The position numbers were made by a program, and so were the translations under genes. Shown here one piece after another: positions 16,182-24,116 of a DNA stretch of 64,000 nt (within the stretch, counting starts at the first letter, position 1; the number at the start of each line of letters is the position of its first letter). The stretch is from Oceanospirillum maris DSM 6286 (lineage in GTDB: Bacteria > Pseudomonadota > Gammaproteobacteria > Pseudomonadales > Halomonadaceae): positions 122,782-186,781 of the forward strand of contig NZ_AUGW01000012.1 in assembly GCF_000422865.1 (NCBI RefSeq), read 5' to 3'. The notes under the pieces are model-generated. The model saw only the letters and a program-made list of their open reading frames with translations, was not told the DNA's origin and made no database searches.

Positions 16182-17852
16182 ATGCAGCGTATTAAAGCGT
16201 TTTATCGTCAAAACCCCTTGGGACTACGTCTTTTAACGTCTATTCTGATCTACAGCTCTTTGATCACTTTATTTGCCACAGGTGTTCAGCTTTGGTCAGA
16301 CTATCGCTATGAACGCTCTGCTATTGATGAGCGGTTACGACAAATTGAAAACAGCTCAATCAGAAGTCTTTCTAACAGCCTTTGGGAGATCAATCCTGCA
16401 CAAGTACAAGTTCAACTAGAGGGCTTGTTACAACTGCCAGATGTGCGCTATTTAGAGATTAGCTCTCCCTATGGCGAACTCTTTTTTGCCGGTAAAAAAC
16501 CTAAATCCAGTCAACTACTCAAGCGTTATTACACGTTAGAACACGATGATTACAGCGGTAAAACCATTATCGTTGGCAAGCTAACCCTAATCGTTAGTTT
16601 GGATGAAGTGTATCGCCGTCTTGCAAATAAAATCCTGCTTATCTTAGCTTCACAGGGTGTAAAAACTTTTTTAGTTTCGGTTTTTATTCTTATTATTTTT
16701 CATCAGTTTATTACCCGTCATTTAAGCGCTATGGCCCGTTACGCCCGCCGTTTAAAACTGGATAAATTGGACAAACCGCTAATATTAAATCGCCAGTATG
16801 AGAAAGATGATGAGCTAAATGATGTGGTTATCGCCATTAACGCCATGCGACGCTCCATGATGAAAGATATGCAAAAGCGCCAGCAAGCAGAGCAGGATCT
16901 GGCGGATGCAAACCAACAATTAGAAGCGTTAAACACAGAATTAGAACAGCGGGTTATCGAACGTACAACTCAGTTAAACGAACGCAGCGCAGAGCTAGAA
17001 AGCCGCAATAAAGAGCTACAAGATACCCTTATTGCCTTGCAATCAACCCAGAAACAGCTCGTCGAATCAGAAAAGATGGCGGCATTGGGTGAGCTTGTCG
17101 CTGGGGTCGCCCATGAGATCAATACCCCCATTGGCATCGGCTTTACTGCCGCGACCTATCTATCCGATCAAGTTAGAAAGATTCAGCCTCAAGGGCTATC
17201 GTCAGAAGAGGCTCGTCTACTAAACCTAACCCTTGAAGGTAGCGAGTTAATCTGTAAAAACTTAGAGCGGGCCGCCCAGCTGATTCGAGCCTTTAAACAA
17301 GTTTCCGTAGATCAATCCAGCGAGCAAAGCCGTCGCTTTGATCTAATCAGTTACCTCAATGAAATTCTGTTATCCCTACAGCCCCGACTTAAAACCAGCC
17401 GACCCAGCATTGATATCCAAGGCCCAAGCCAACTGATCATTGACAGCTACCCTGGTAGCTATTATCAAATTTTCAGCAACTTGATTATCAACTCGATCAT
17501 TCATGGCTTCGAGCATCAAACCGGTGGTGAAATCATTATTAAAATCAGTTTATTACAGACCACAGCCAACACCACCACAACCGTGCAGGAACAAGAAAAA
17601 GCCAGCCATATACAGATCGACTATTTTGATAACGGCAAAGGTATCACCGAAGACTGGCATAGCAAGCTGTTCCAACCTTTTGTAACCTCTAAACGGCATT
17701 TGGATTGTAGCGGCCTAGGTATGCATATTACTTACAATATTGTCAGCCAATTATTGCAAGGACAGATTCAGAGCCTGGCTATTCAAAAAGAATCTAATCT
17801 ATCAGGGGCGCATTTTCGTATAACGCTACCAGTATCACTGCTACCTATTTGA
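16182..17852 (+). CDS. Membrane sensor histidine kinase
   Basis: A kinase of about 556 residues. Order: first membrane helix (LLTSILIYSSLITLFATGV), a small periplasmic domain of about 120 residues, second membrane helix, HAMP-like linker, a coiled coil rich in Glu/Gln, H-box (LGELVAGVAHEINTPIG), N-box (IFSNLIINSIIHG) and the DNGKGI and GLGMHI ATP-lid motifs. There is no receiver domain. The ATG at 16182 gives the usual short cytoplasmic N-terminus; in-frame ATGs at 16041 and 16110 would add 47 or 24 residues. It is divergent from the TAXI-TRAP operon and ends 6 bp from the convergent orphan TAXI gene. The response regulator across the transporter operon (10222-11298) is the nearest possible partner. 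A role in sensing the TRAP ligand is inference. Confidence 0.88.
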   Translation: MQRIKAFYRQNPLGLRLLTSILIYSSLITLFATGVQLWSDYRYERSAIDERLRQIENSSIRSLSNSLWEINPAQVQVQLEGLLQLPDVRYLEISSPYGELFFAGKKPKSSQLLKRYYTLEHDDYSGKTIIVGKLTLIVSLDEVYRRLANKILLILASQGVKTFLVSVFILIIFHQFITRHLSAMARYARRLKLDKLDKPLILNRQYEKDDELNDVVIAINAMRRSMMKDMQKRQQAEQDLADANQQLEALNTELEQRVIERTTQLNERSAELESRNKELQDTLIALQSTQKQLVESEKMAALGELVAGVAHEINTPIGIGFTAATYLSDQVRKIQPQGLSSEEARLLNLTLEGSELICKNLERAAQLIRAFKQVSVDQSSEQSRRFDLISYLNEILLSLQPRLKTSRPSIDIQGPSQLIIDSYPGSYYQIFSNLIINSIIHGFEHQTGGEIIIKISLLQTTANTTTTVQEQEKASHIQIDYFDNGKGITEDWHSKLFQPFVTSKRHLDCSGLGMHITYNIVSQLLQGQIQSLAIQKESNLSGAHFRITLPVSLLPI

Positions 17853-17858
17853 AGCCAA

Positions 17859-18878
17859 TTATTTAAGCCAACCCTGCTCTTTAAAATAACGCCGTGCCCC
17901 AGGATGCAGCGGTGCAGCCAAGGGAACTTGAGCCATGGATTCCGCTTTTAGCCCTGAAAATGCAGGATGCAGTGTTTGGAAATGTGCAAACTGTTCAAAT
18001 AATGATTGAACAATGGCGTAAGCGGCATCATCGGGTAGGTCAGCCCGAGTAAATAGAATAGCATTCACACCTGCCGTTAACACATCCGCTTGATGGGTTG
18101 AGTATGTAGAGCCGGGCAACGTCAAAACCTGATAATGATGACTGAATTTCACCAACACCTGAGCATCACGCTTTTCTAGCCCCACAAGCTGACTGTTACA
18201 ATCCCTAATCGCCTCTTTAATGGCACCACTGGGATGCCCTACCACATAAAGCGTCGCATCAATTCGGTTATCGCACAGCGCATTGGCCTGCTCTGCTGGC
18301 GCAAGCGCTTCATAGTGAGAGAAATCTGACTGTTGCCAGCCTCGGGCTTTCATTAAAATATCCAGTGTTACCCGCTGGCTACCACCTTTTGTACCGATAT
18401 TAACCCGCTTGTGTTTAAGGTCTGCAAAACTCCGAATCCCAGAATCACGCCGAGCCAGTATTGAAATATACTCAGGAAACAACCCAACCAAAGTTCTTAG
18501 ATTGGGCGCGGGCTGACTAAAAACACCACGTCCTTTGAAACCACTTTCTAACTGCCCTGCCTCTGCCACACCTAAATCTAAGTCACCAGAAATGACATCT
18601 TGGATATTTGCCACAGAGCCCAAAGTGCTACGTAGCGCACAGTGCATACCATGTTTTTCACGGTTTAGATTAACCAACCGGCAAATCGCACCACCGGCTG
18701 GATAATAAAGTCCCGTTACCCCCCCAGTACCTAAGGTTAAAATACGATTGTCTGCTTGGACGAAAAAAGCCGTTAAAACCAGAAAAGAACTAAGACATAA
18801 ACGTAAGAAAACCCCGAGATAAAAACAGTGACTACCCCACATAGCGGGTCTCTTTAAACATTTATTCATCCTGTGCAT
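17859..18878 (-). CDS. Orphan TAXI-family periplasmic binding protein
   Basis: A 339-residue TAXI protein with an N-terminal hydrophobic signal (about residues 20-42). The same landmarks as the TRAP-linked paralogue are present: LTLGTGGVTGLYYPAGGAICRL, the VGHPSGAIKEA segment and a LHPGARRYFKEQGWL C-terminus. No TRAP permease gene is adjacent. It lies 11 bp downstream of the HicA-like/coiled-coil gene and is convergent with the sensor kinase, almost touching it. It may supply ligand to the fused permease at 11944-14595, or serve as a periplasmic co-sensor for the kinase; both are inference. An in-frame ATG three codons on is an alternative start. Confidence 0.85.
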   Translation of the reverse strand: MHRMNKCLKRPAMWGSHCFYLGVFLRLCLSSFLVLTAFFVQADNRILTLGTGGVTGLYYPAGGAICRLVNLNREKHGMHCALRSTLGSVANIQDVISGDLDLGVAEAGQLESGFKGRGVFSQPAPNLRTLVGLFPEYISILARRDSGIRSFADLKHKRVNIGTKGGSQRVTLDILMKARGWQQSDFSHYEALAPAEQANALCDNRIDATLYVVGHPSGAIKEAIRDCNSQLVGLEKRDAQVLVKFSHHYQVLTLPGSTYSTHQADVLTAGVNAILFTRADLPDDAAYAIVQSLFEQFAHFQTLHPAFSGLKAESMAQVPLAAPLHPGARRYFKEQGWLK

Positions 18879-18889
18879 AGGCTGCTATA

Positions 18890-19948
18890 TCACCGGCTAA
18901 GAGCTGCTTCTAGCTCTTCAATACTAATGCCTTTTGCCTGTATTTGATGGGCTAAATCCCGAATATCTTCTTGATGCTTTTGCTCTAACGCTTTTTGGCA
19001 GTCTTCGATCAATAGCGCAATCTGTTTCTTGGATAACGCTTTGATAGCAGCTAAACGCTTATGGGGCTTTTCATCGAGTAACTGCGGTAAAAAGTCTTTT
19101 GATTCAGCTATAACCTCGGCCACATTTTTAGCGACAGTGTTTTTAGCAACTGAGTCTTTAACAACTGAATGGCTAACATGATCCAAGGAAACAACACCAC
19201 TCGAAGATCTGTTACTACCGGTCAAATCATCAGAAGATAAATCCTCAACGGCACTATCATCAACTTTATCTTTAGCAGAAATAGTGGAGGCCGGTTCTAA
19301 GCTAGAGTGCTCAAGCGGCTCTAAGTCAGAATGCTCTGCCGGTGCTTGATCTCGCCCTAAGCTTTGATAGTGAGCCATTGATGGCAACATAAAGTTAAGG
19401 TTTTCTTCTATCTGCTTCTTAGATTTATTAATCATTCCTGGTGGAATAAACTCGTTATTAGTTCTTGATTTTAATACTCGCTCGATTTCACTTTTTATTA
19501 AGTTTTTACGAAACTCACGCACAACGTCACCCTCACTATCAAAGTCTGCCGCAAGAAAAGCTTGGAACTCATCTTTTTTGATTTTATCGATTGAATTACG
19601 ATGCTTTTTAATGATGGTACGCACACTTTTATCCATCATTTCCTGTAGCGCCTGCCTAGCGGCGGACTTCTCCGCTGATTCAGGAAGACTCTCATCAACC
19701 GGAGTAGGCTGCTCCTCAACCTCAATCCGTTTTAGCTCCCCTCTTATATCAGACATAATATTTTCATAAGAACGGCGATCAGAAGGAGTGGAGCTGGTGA
19801 AGAAAACTCGATCAACACCTTTAATTTTAATCTGCAGGTGATTGTTACTCGACTTTTCATAGGTAAAAGGCAAATCACCAACAAGGTCGGCAACCCCTTT
19901 AATCACTCGCTTTTGATAATTACTATAAGCCCTAAGATGACTAGACAT
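18890..19948 (-). CDS. Unrecognised protein: HicA-like N-terminus, charged linker, H-NS-like coiled C-terminus
   Basis: A 352-residue soluble, highly charged protein I cannot assign. Residues about 1-72 resemble the small dsRNA-binding-like HicA fold (HLQIKIKGV strand, then SSTPSDRRSYENIMSDIR). Residues about 75-200 are Lys/Glu-rich helices. Residues about 205-275 are a Ser/Asp/Val-rich low-complexity linker with short repeats (SVVKDSVAKNTVAKNVAEV). The last 55 residues (LSKKQIALLIEDCQKALEQ..., ending GISIEELEAAL) look like the dimerising coiled coil of H-NS-type nucleoid proteins, without the DNA-binding AT-hook-like tail. The gene lies 11 bp upstream of the orphan TAXI gene in the same direction, so it may share its transcript. 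A nucleic-acid-binding role is a guess from these resemblances. Confidence 0.6.
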   Translation of the reverse strand: MSSHLRAYSNYQKRVIKGVADLVGDLPFTYEKSSNNHLQIKIKGVDRVFFTSSTPSDRRSYENIMSDIRGELKRIEVEEQPTPVDESLPESAEKSAARQALQEMMDKSVRTIIKKHRNSIDKIKKDEFQAFLAADFDSEGDVVREFRKNLIKSEIERVLKSRTNNEFIPPGMINKSKKQIEENLNFMLPSMAHYQSLGRDQAPAEHSDLEPLEHSSLEPASTISAKDKVDDSAVEDLSSDDLTGSNRSSSGVVSLDHVSHSVVKDSVAKNTVAKNVAEVIAESKDFLPQLLDEKPHKRLAAIKALSKKQIALLIEDCQKALEQKHQEDIRDLAHQIQAKGISIEELEAALSR

Positions 19949-20382
19949 GACGTTTCCTTACTTTCTGTTAATACTGAGACTCATATAAAGACCCCCAGAA
20001 AATATCATTATTATTATTCCATCAGACGATTTTATCGCCCGTCAACAGCAGTGTAATGCAGCATCCTCGAGCGCACAAATTATCAATCATCTCAAGCACC
20101 TTGATGCCAAAAGCTTAGGATAATGCGTCACTATTTGGACATAAAAAAATAGAAAAGCTATGACATAGCTAAAGGCATTTCAAACAAATCAGAATAAATG
20201 CTTAAACCATATTAAAAACTATAGGCGAAAAAACATTAACTTTGCCGTAACAGGTTATCTGAAATACAAGAAAGAGCTCAGGCTTAGCACTATTAAGAAA
20301 CGCTTAAAACTTTGAAATATTTGAAATAGAAATAGGAAGAAAAAATAAGGGAAAACAACGGGAAGAAAGAAATGACAGACAC
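19949..20382. other. AT-rich gap without a recognisable gene
   Basis: About 430 bp between the HicA-like gene and the tRNA terminator. I see no convincing open frame, RNA gene or repeat. Purine-rich stretches around 20330-20380 precede the terminator. The promoter of the leftward HicA-like/TAXI pair should lie near 19950-20050. Confidence 0.5.
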
Positions 20383-20404
20383 AAAAAAAGCGCTAAATGC
20401 GCTT
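20383..20404 (-). terminator. Rho-independent terminator of the tRNA operon
   Basis: On the minus strand AAGCGC, loop ATTTA, GCGCTT, then a run of T. It lies 60 bp beyond the tRNA-Leu 3' end and ends the Gly-Cys-Leu transcript. Confidence 0.85.
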
Positions 20405-20465
20405 ATTTGATAAATAATATGTTCTTTGGAGATTAGACTGTCTTGGATGGCTAGATACAGTCAAA

Positions 20466-20552
20466 TGGTGCCCGGAGCCGGAATCGAACCGGCACGGTGT
20501 TTCCACCGAGGGATTTTAAGTCCCTTGCGTCTACCAATTTCGCCATCCGGGC
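20466..20552 (-). tRNA. tRNA-Leu (anticodon TAA)
   Basis: An 87-nt class II tRNA with encoded CCA. The acceptor stem is GCCCGGA/TCCGGGC, the anticodon loop CTTAAAA reads TAA, the variable arm is long (CTCGGTGGAAACACCG region), and the T-arm is GGTTCGATTCC. It is the third gene of the tRNA operon. Confidence 0.97.
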
Positions 20553-20618
20553 TAATTGGTGTTATAAATAACACGACAATTCATACTAACAACAACTACA
20601 GACTACTATGTCGAGAAA

Positions 20619-20692
20619 TGGAGGCCGAGGTCGGAATCGAACCGGCGTACACGGAGTTGCAGTCCGCTGCATGACCACTCTGCCACTCGGCC
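20619..20692 (-). tRNA. tRNA-Cys (anticodon GCA)
   Basis: A 74-nt tRNA with encoded CCA. The acceptor stem is GGCCGAG/CTCGGCC, the anticodon loop CTGCAAC reads GCA, and discriminator U73 is the identity base expected for Cys. It lies between tRNA-Gly and tRNA-Leu. Confidence 0.97.
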
Positions 20693-20710
20693 TATTTCTC
20701 AAAATTAAGC

Positions 20711-20786
20711 TGGAGCGGGAAACGAGATTCGAACTCGCGACCCCAACCTTGGCAAGGTTGTGCTCTACCAACTGAGCTATTCCCGC
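20711..20786 (-). tRNA. tRNA-Gly (anticodon GCC)
   Basis: A 76-nt tRNA with encoded CCA. The acceptor stem is GCGGGAA and the anticodon GCC sits in the loop of the CCTTGCCAAGG arm. It is the first gene after the promoter at 20801-20828. Confidence 0.97.
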
Positions 20787-20800
20787 TGAACTTGGGACGT

Positions 20801-20828
20801 ATTATATATAAAATTTTTCCTCCGTCAA
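20801..20828 (-). promoter_or_regulatory. Sigma-70 promoter of the tRNA operon
   Basis: On the minus strand TTGACG (-35) is followed by a 16-nt spacer and a perfect TATAAT (-10), 14 nt before the first base of tRNA-Gly. It is near consensus, as expected for a strong stable-RNA promoter. Confidence 0.8.
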
Positions 20829-20901
20829 CTATTTTTTTCACAACTTTTTGTTTTCATTACAGTTATCACGCTTAACACAGATAAAACCTTCCTAGAAAGG
20901 G

Positions 20902-21450
20902 CTACATACCTGACTTTAAATCAGGCCAAGCGGCCTTCAAATACTGCACCATCGACCAAATGGTGAGTATAACCGCACCATAAAGCAACACCATGCCGAC
21001 CAAGGCAATATCGGTTCCTGGCTCCTGGCTAAGCAAAACAAAGATCGATAGCATCTGTAATGAGGTTTTAGCTTTACCTATCATAGAAACAGCAATACTT
21101 CCTCGCTTACCTAATTCTGCCATCCACTCTCTGAGTGCCGATATCACAATCTCACGGCCAATAATAATGAGCGCCGGCAGCGTCATCCAAACACTGGCAT
21201 GAGCATCAATCAAAAGCCCTAGAGCCACGGAGACCATTAACTTATCAGCGACAGGATCTAAAAAAGCGCCGAAGGGTGTTGATTGATTTAACCGTCGCGC
21301 TAGAAAACCATCAAGCCAATCCGTCCAAGCGGCTAAGGCAAAGATACCAGAGGCGATGTACAAGTTGTTTTCAATAGGTAGATAAAAAACAGCCACAATC
21401 AATGGAATAAAGGCGATACGTAATGCGGTAAGGATATTGGGTAACTTCAT
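20902..21450 (-). CDS. pgsA: CDP-diacylglycerol--glycerol-3-phosphate 3-phosphatidyltransferase
   Basis: A 182-residue inner-membrane CDP-alcohol phosphatidyltransferase making phosphatidylglycerol phosphate, the committed step to PG and cardiolipin. The catalytic motif DG-x2-AR-x8-G-x3-D-x3-D is complete in WLDGFLARRLNQSTPFGAFL followed by DPVADK. Several membrane segments follow. The ATG at 21450 is chosen; a TTG one codon earlier is possible. The gene lies 8 bp after uvrC and forms the gacA-uvrC-pgsA operon typical of gammaproteobacteria, with the tRNA operon downstream. Confidence 0.96.
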   Translation of the reverse strand: MKLPNILTALRIAFIPLIVAVFYLPIENNLYIASGIFALAAWTDWLDGFLARRLNQSTPFGAFLDPVADKLMVSVALGLLIDAHASVWMTLPALIIIGREIVISALREWMAELGKRGSIAVSMIGKAKTSLQMLSIFVLLSQEPGTDIALVGMVLLYGAVILTIWSMVQYLKAAWPDLKSGM

Positions 21451-21458
21451 CAATCCAA

Positions 21459-23282
21459 CTACTGTTCAGGGTGTAAGTGAAAATAGATCTGTTCGGCAAG
21501 AGATACACTGATACCGGAAACTTTACTGAGCTCCTGTATACTGGCATCTAATGCCTCTTTCTGACCACCAAAGTGTCTTAAAATAGCTTGTCTTCGTTTT
21601 GGCCCGATCCCCGGTATAGACTCGAAGCGTGATGTTCGCCGAGTATGATCCCGTCTCTGCCGATGGCTCACAATGGCGAATCTATGGGCCTCATCCCTAA
21701 CCTGTTCAATCAAATGTAATGCTTTAGAATCCGAATTAAGGTCTATCACTTGATCATTTGTTTCAAGGTAGAGTGTCTCAAAGCCTTGTTTTCGGGTCGT
21801 TCCTTTCGAGACGGCCAGAAGAATAACATCTGAAATACATAATTCATTAAAAACTTCACGGGCCTGCTTAAGCTGACCTTTACCACCGTCTAACACGAGG
21901 ATGTCGGGCTTTTTGCCTTCACCGGCTTTTAAGCGTTTATAGCGCCGGATTAAGGCCTGTCGCATGGCGGCATAATCATCTCCAGGCGTTATATTCTCAA
22001 TATTAAATTTCCGATAGTCACTTTTTATGGGGCCATCTAACCCTAAAACAACACAGGACGCGACAGTAGCTTCTCCAGAGCTGTGGCTAATATCAAAACA
22101 TTCTAGACGTTCAGGCTTTTGCTCTAAACCTAAGGCCAGCTTCAAGGCTTTAAAGCGACCTTCCATCGAACCTTTTCGCCCCAGATGACTAATCAGTGCC
22201 TGCTCGGCATTTGTTGTCGCAAGTTGCAACCAACGTGAGCGGTGTGACCGTACTTGAGATGATACCGAAACGCGTTTTTTATAAAGCGTAAGCAAAGCTT
22301 CAACAAAAGCCGCACTGTCTTCTAAGGCAAGGTTGCTAATAATCTCAGCTGGTAGCTCTCGAGTACCCGAGCCAAGATAAAACTGGTGGATAAAAGCTTG
22401 CAAAGTCTCAGCTTCAATATCAGAGATATGATCCGCTGGGAAATAATGCCTAGAACCAAGTACTCGCCCCCCTCGTACAAACAGTACCGAGATGGCTAGA
22501 CCGCCAGGACGTGACACAAGAGAAAAAACATCAGCGTCACCTTGTTCTCCGTATACATATTGTTGTTCTTGAATTTTACGCAGCTGAATAAGCTGGTCAC
22601 GAATATGCGCGGCTTGCTCAAAATCTAACGCTGCGGCAGCTTGATCCATTTCATCCTGTAGATCATGCAACAGTTCTACACTTCGGCCCTTAAGAAAAAG
22701 TACAGCGCGCTGCACATCTTCTTGATAGGCGGCCTGACTGATAAGGTCGACACAGGGAGCGCTACAACGCTCTATTTGGTGCTGAAGGCAGGGGCGGCTT
22801 CGGTGTCTAAAGAAGTTATCATCACACTGGCGGAGCCGAAAAACTCTATGTAGCAGGTTTAAGGTTTCTTTAACCGCGTTTGTGTTCGGATATGGGCCAA
22901 AATATTGCCCTGTACGGCGCTTCTTGCCACGACTGTATTCAATCTGAGGGTACTCACCTGAACTAAGATAAATATAAGGATAAGATTTATCATCACGCAT
23001 TAAGATATTAAAAGGTGGCCGGTGCTGCTTAATTTGTGTTTGCTCGAGTAAAAGCGCTTCGATTTCGCTGCTGGTAACCGTAAATTCAACACGATCAATC
23101 TGTTCAACTAGAGCCTGTGTTTTTAGGCTTAAACCGCTGCTTCTAAAATAACTACTAACACGATTTTTAAGATTTTTGGCTTTGCCGACATAAAGCAACG
23201 TGCCTTCGCCATTGTACATGCGATAGACACCAGGATGCTTAGAGAGTGTTTTTAAAAAAAATTTGGCGTCAAACTCAGACAT
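21459..23282 (-). CDS. uvrC: UvrABC excinuclease subunit C
   Basis: A 607-residue nucleotide-excision-repair nuclease making the 3' and 5' incisions around lesions. An N-terminal GIY-YIG domain (about 12-92; HPGVYRM, LLYVGKAKNLKNR) is followed by a Cys-rich interdomain, a UVR motif near residue 205-240, the C-terminal RNase-H-like endonuclease (ECFDISHSSGE, LVLDGGKGQL) and a final double HhH DNA-binding region (SIPGIGPKRRQAIL). The length is normal and no catalytic residues are missing. It starts 4 bp after gacA and precedes pgsA. Confidence 0.98.
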   Translation of the reverse strand: MSEFDAKFFLKTLSKHPGVYRMYNGEGTLLYVGKAKNLKNRVSSYFRSSGLSLKTQALVEQIDRVEFTVTSSEIEALLLEQTQIKQHRPPFNILMRDDKSYPYIYLSSGEYPQIEYSRGKKRRTGQYFGPYPNTNAVKETLNLLHRVFRLRQCDDNFFRHRSRPCLQHQIERCSAPCVDLISQAAYQEDVQRAVLFLKGRSVELLHDLQDEMDQAAAALDFEQAAHIRDQLIQLRKIQEQQYVYGEQGDADVFSLVSRPGGLAISVLFVRGGRVLGSRHYFPADHISDIEAETLQAFIHQFYLGSGTRELPAEIISNLALEDSAAFVEALLTLYKKRVSVSSQVRSHRSRWLQLATTNAEQALISHLGRKGSMEGRFKALKLALGLEQKPERLECFDISHSSGEATVASCVVLGLDGPIKSDYRKFNIENITPGDDYAAMRQALIRRYKRLKAGEGKKPDILVLDGGKGQLKQAREVFNELCISDVILLAVSKGTTRKQGFETLYLETNDQVIDLNSDSKALHLIEQVRDEAHRFAIVSHRQRRDHTRRTSRFESIPGIGPKRRQAILRHFGGQKEALDASIQELSKVSGISVSLAEQIYFHLHPEQ

Positions 23283-23286
23283 TATT

Positions 23287-23931
23287 TCAGAGAGATTCCA
23301 TATCGATCATATTATGACGAATCGCTAGATGCGTTAACTCAACATCACTTGTCACTTGTAGCTTGTCAAAGATGCGGTAACGGTAGGTATTAACTGTTTT
23401 AGGACTTAGAAATAATTTATCAGAAATATCACTGACTTTCTGACAGGTTACAACCATCAAAGCAATTTGAAGTTCACGATCAGAAAGGTTATCAAAGGGG
23501 TTTTCTTTGCCTGGACTCATACGGCTTAAGGCAATTTTTTGGGCAATTTCAGAGCTTAAATAGCGCTGCCCACAACTGACCTGGCGGATGGCTTGAATCA
23601 TTTCAGCGGGGTCCGTACCTTTAGAAAGATAACCCGATGCACCAACCTCAAGCGCGCGCGTAGCAAAGGTTTCTTCAACTAAGGCCGACAATGCAATGAC
23701 TTTGCATTCGGGCAGGGTACGAACAATTTTTCGCGTAGCTTCAAGACCACCAATACCCTGCATTTTGATATCCATCAGCACGATATCAGGCTCTACCTCT
23801 CGGGCTAATGTAACAGCATCCTCGCCACAACTCGCCTCGCCTACGATATCGATCCAGTCTTCGTCAGCAAGCATCTTAGAAACCGCTACACGAACAATAT
23901 GATGATCATCTACGATCAGCAGTTTAACCAT
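23287..23931 (-). CDS. gacA: GacA/UvrY response regulator
   Basis: A 214-residue NarL/FixJ-type response regulator. The receiver domain (about 1-120) has DD at 8-9, phospho-acceptor Asp in IVLMDIKM near 54 and Lys in YLSKGTD. The C-terminal LuxR helix-turn-helix (about 147-210) reads LSDRELQIALMV and LFLSPKTVNTYRYRI. Its place directly before uvrC identifies it as the GacA/UvrY orthologue, the partner of GacS/BarA that activates small RNAs titrating CsrA/RsmA. The kinase and the small RNAs are not seen in this window. Confidence 0.96.
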   Translation of the reverse strand: MVKLLIVDDHHIVRVAVSKMLADEDWIDIVGEASCGEDAVTLAREVEPDIVLMDIKMQGIGGLEATRKIVRTLPECKVIALSALVEETFATRALEVGASGYLSKGTDPAEMIQAIRQVSCGQRYLSSEIAQKIALSRMSPGKENPFDNLSDRELQIALMVVTCQKVSDISDKLFLSPKTVNTYRYRIFDKLQVTSDVELTHLAIRHNMIDMESL

Positions 23932-24081
23932 ACGTACCTCAACTGGAACAGTTTATAAAACAGCGAGTTAACATCTTCCATCATGATAACCGTAATCAAA
24001 TCTAGAACAATATATGAATACGATCTTATTCAAAAATAATTAATTACCCATGCATCGATTAATCAATAGGATCACCATTGA

Positions 24082-24116
24082 CCAATACGATAACTACTGG
24101 CCAATACGATAACTAC
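24082..24116. repeat. 19-bp tandem duplication at the 3' end of the TyrR-like gene
   Basis: CCAATACGATAACTAC occurs at 24082-24097 and 24101-24116. The right copy encodes the last residues (SYRIG) of the TyrR-like protein. The left copy begins in its stop codon. A 19-bp insertion shifts the frame; without it the protein would end in GQW. Confidence 0.65.

Noticed and set aside
19949..20382. Possible GacA-controlled small RNA next to the gac-linked tRNA operon
   Set aside because: No series of hairpin-loop GGA motifs, no upstream Gac box, and the only terminator here belongs to the minus-strand tRNA transcript.
20426..20771. Small open frames across the tRNA genes
   Set aside because: They are translations through tRNA-Leu, tRNA-Cys and tRNA-Gly, a known source of false proteins.
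20711..20786. tRNA genes as an integrated-element attachment site
   Set aside because: No duplicated tRNA 3' end, integrase gene or composition break is seen on either side.
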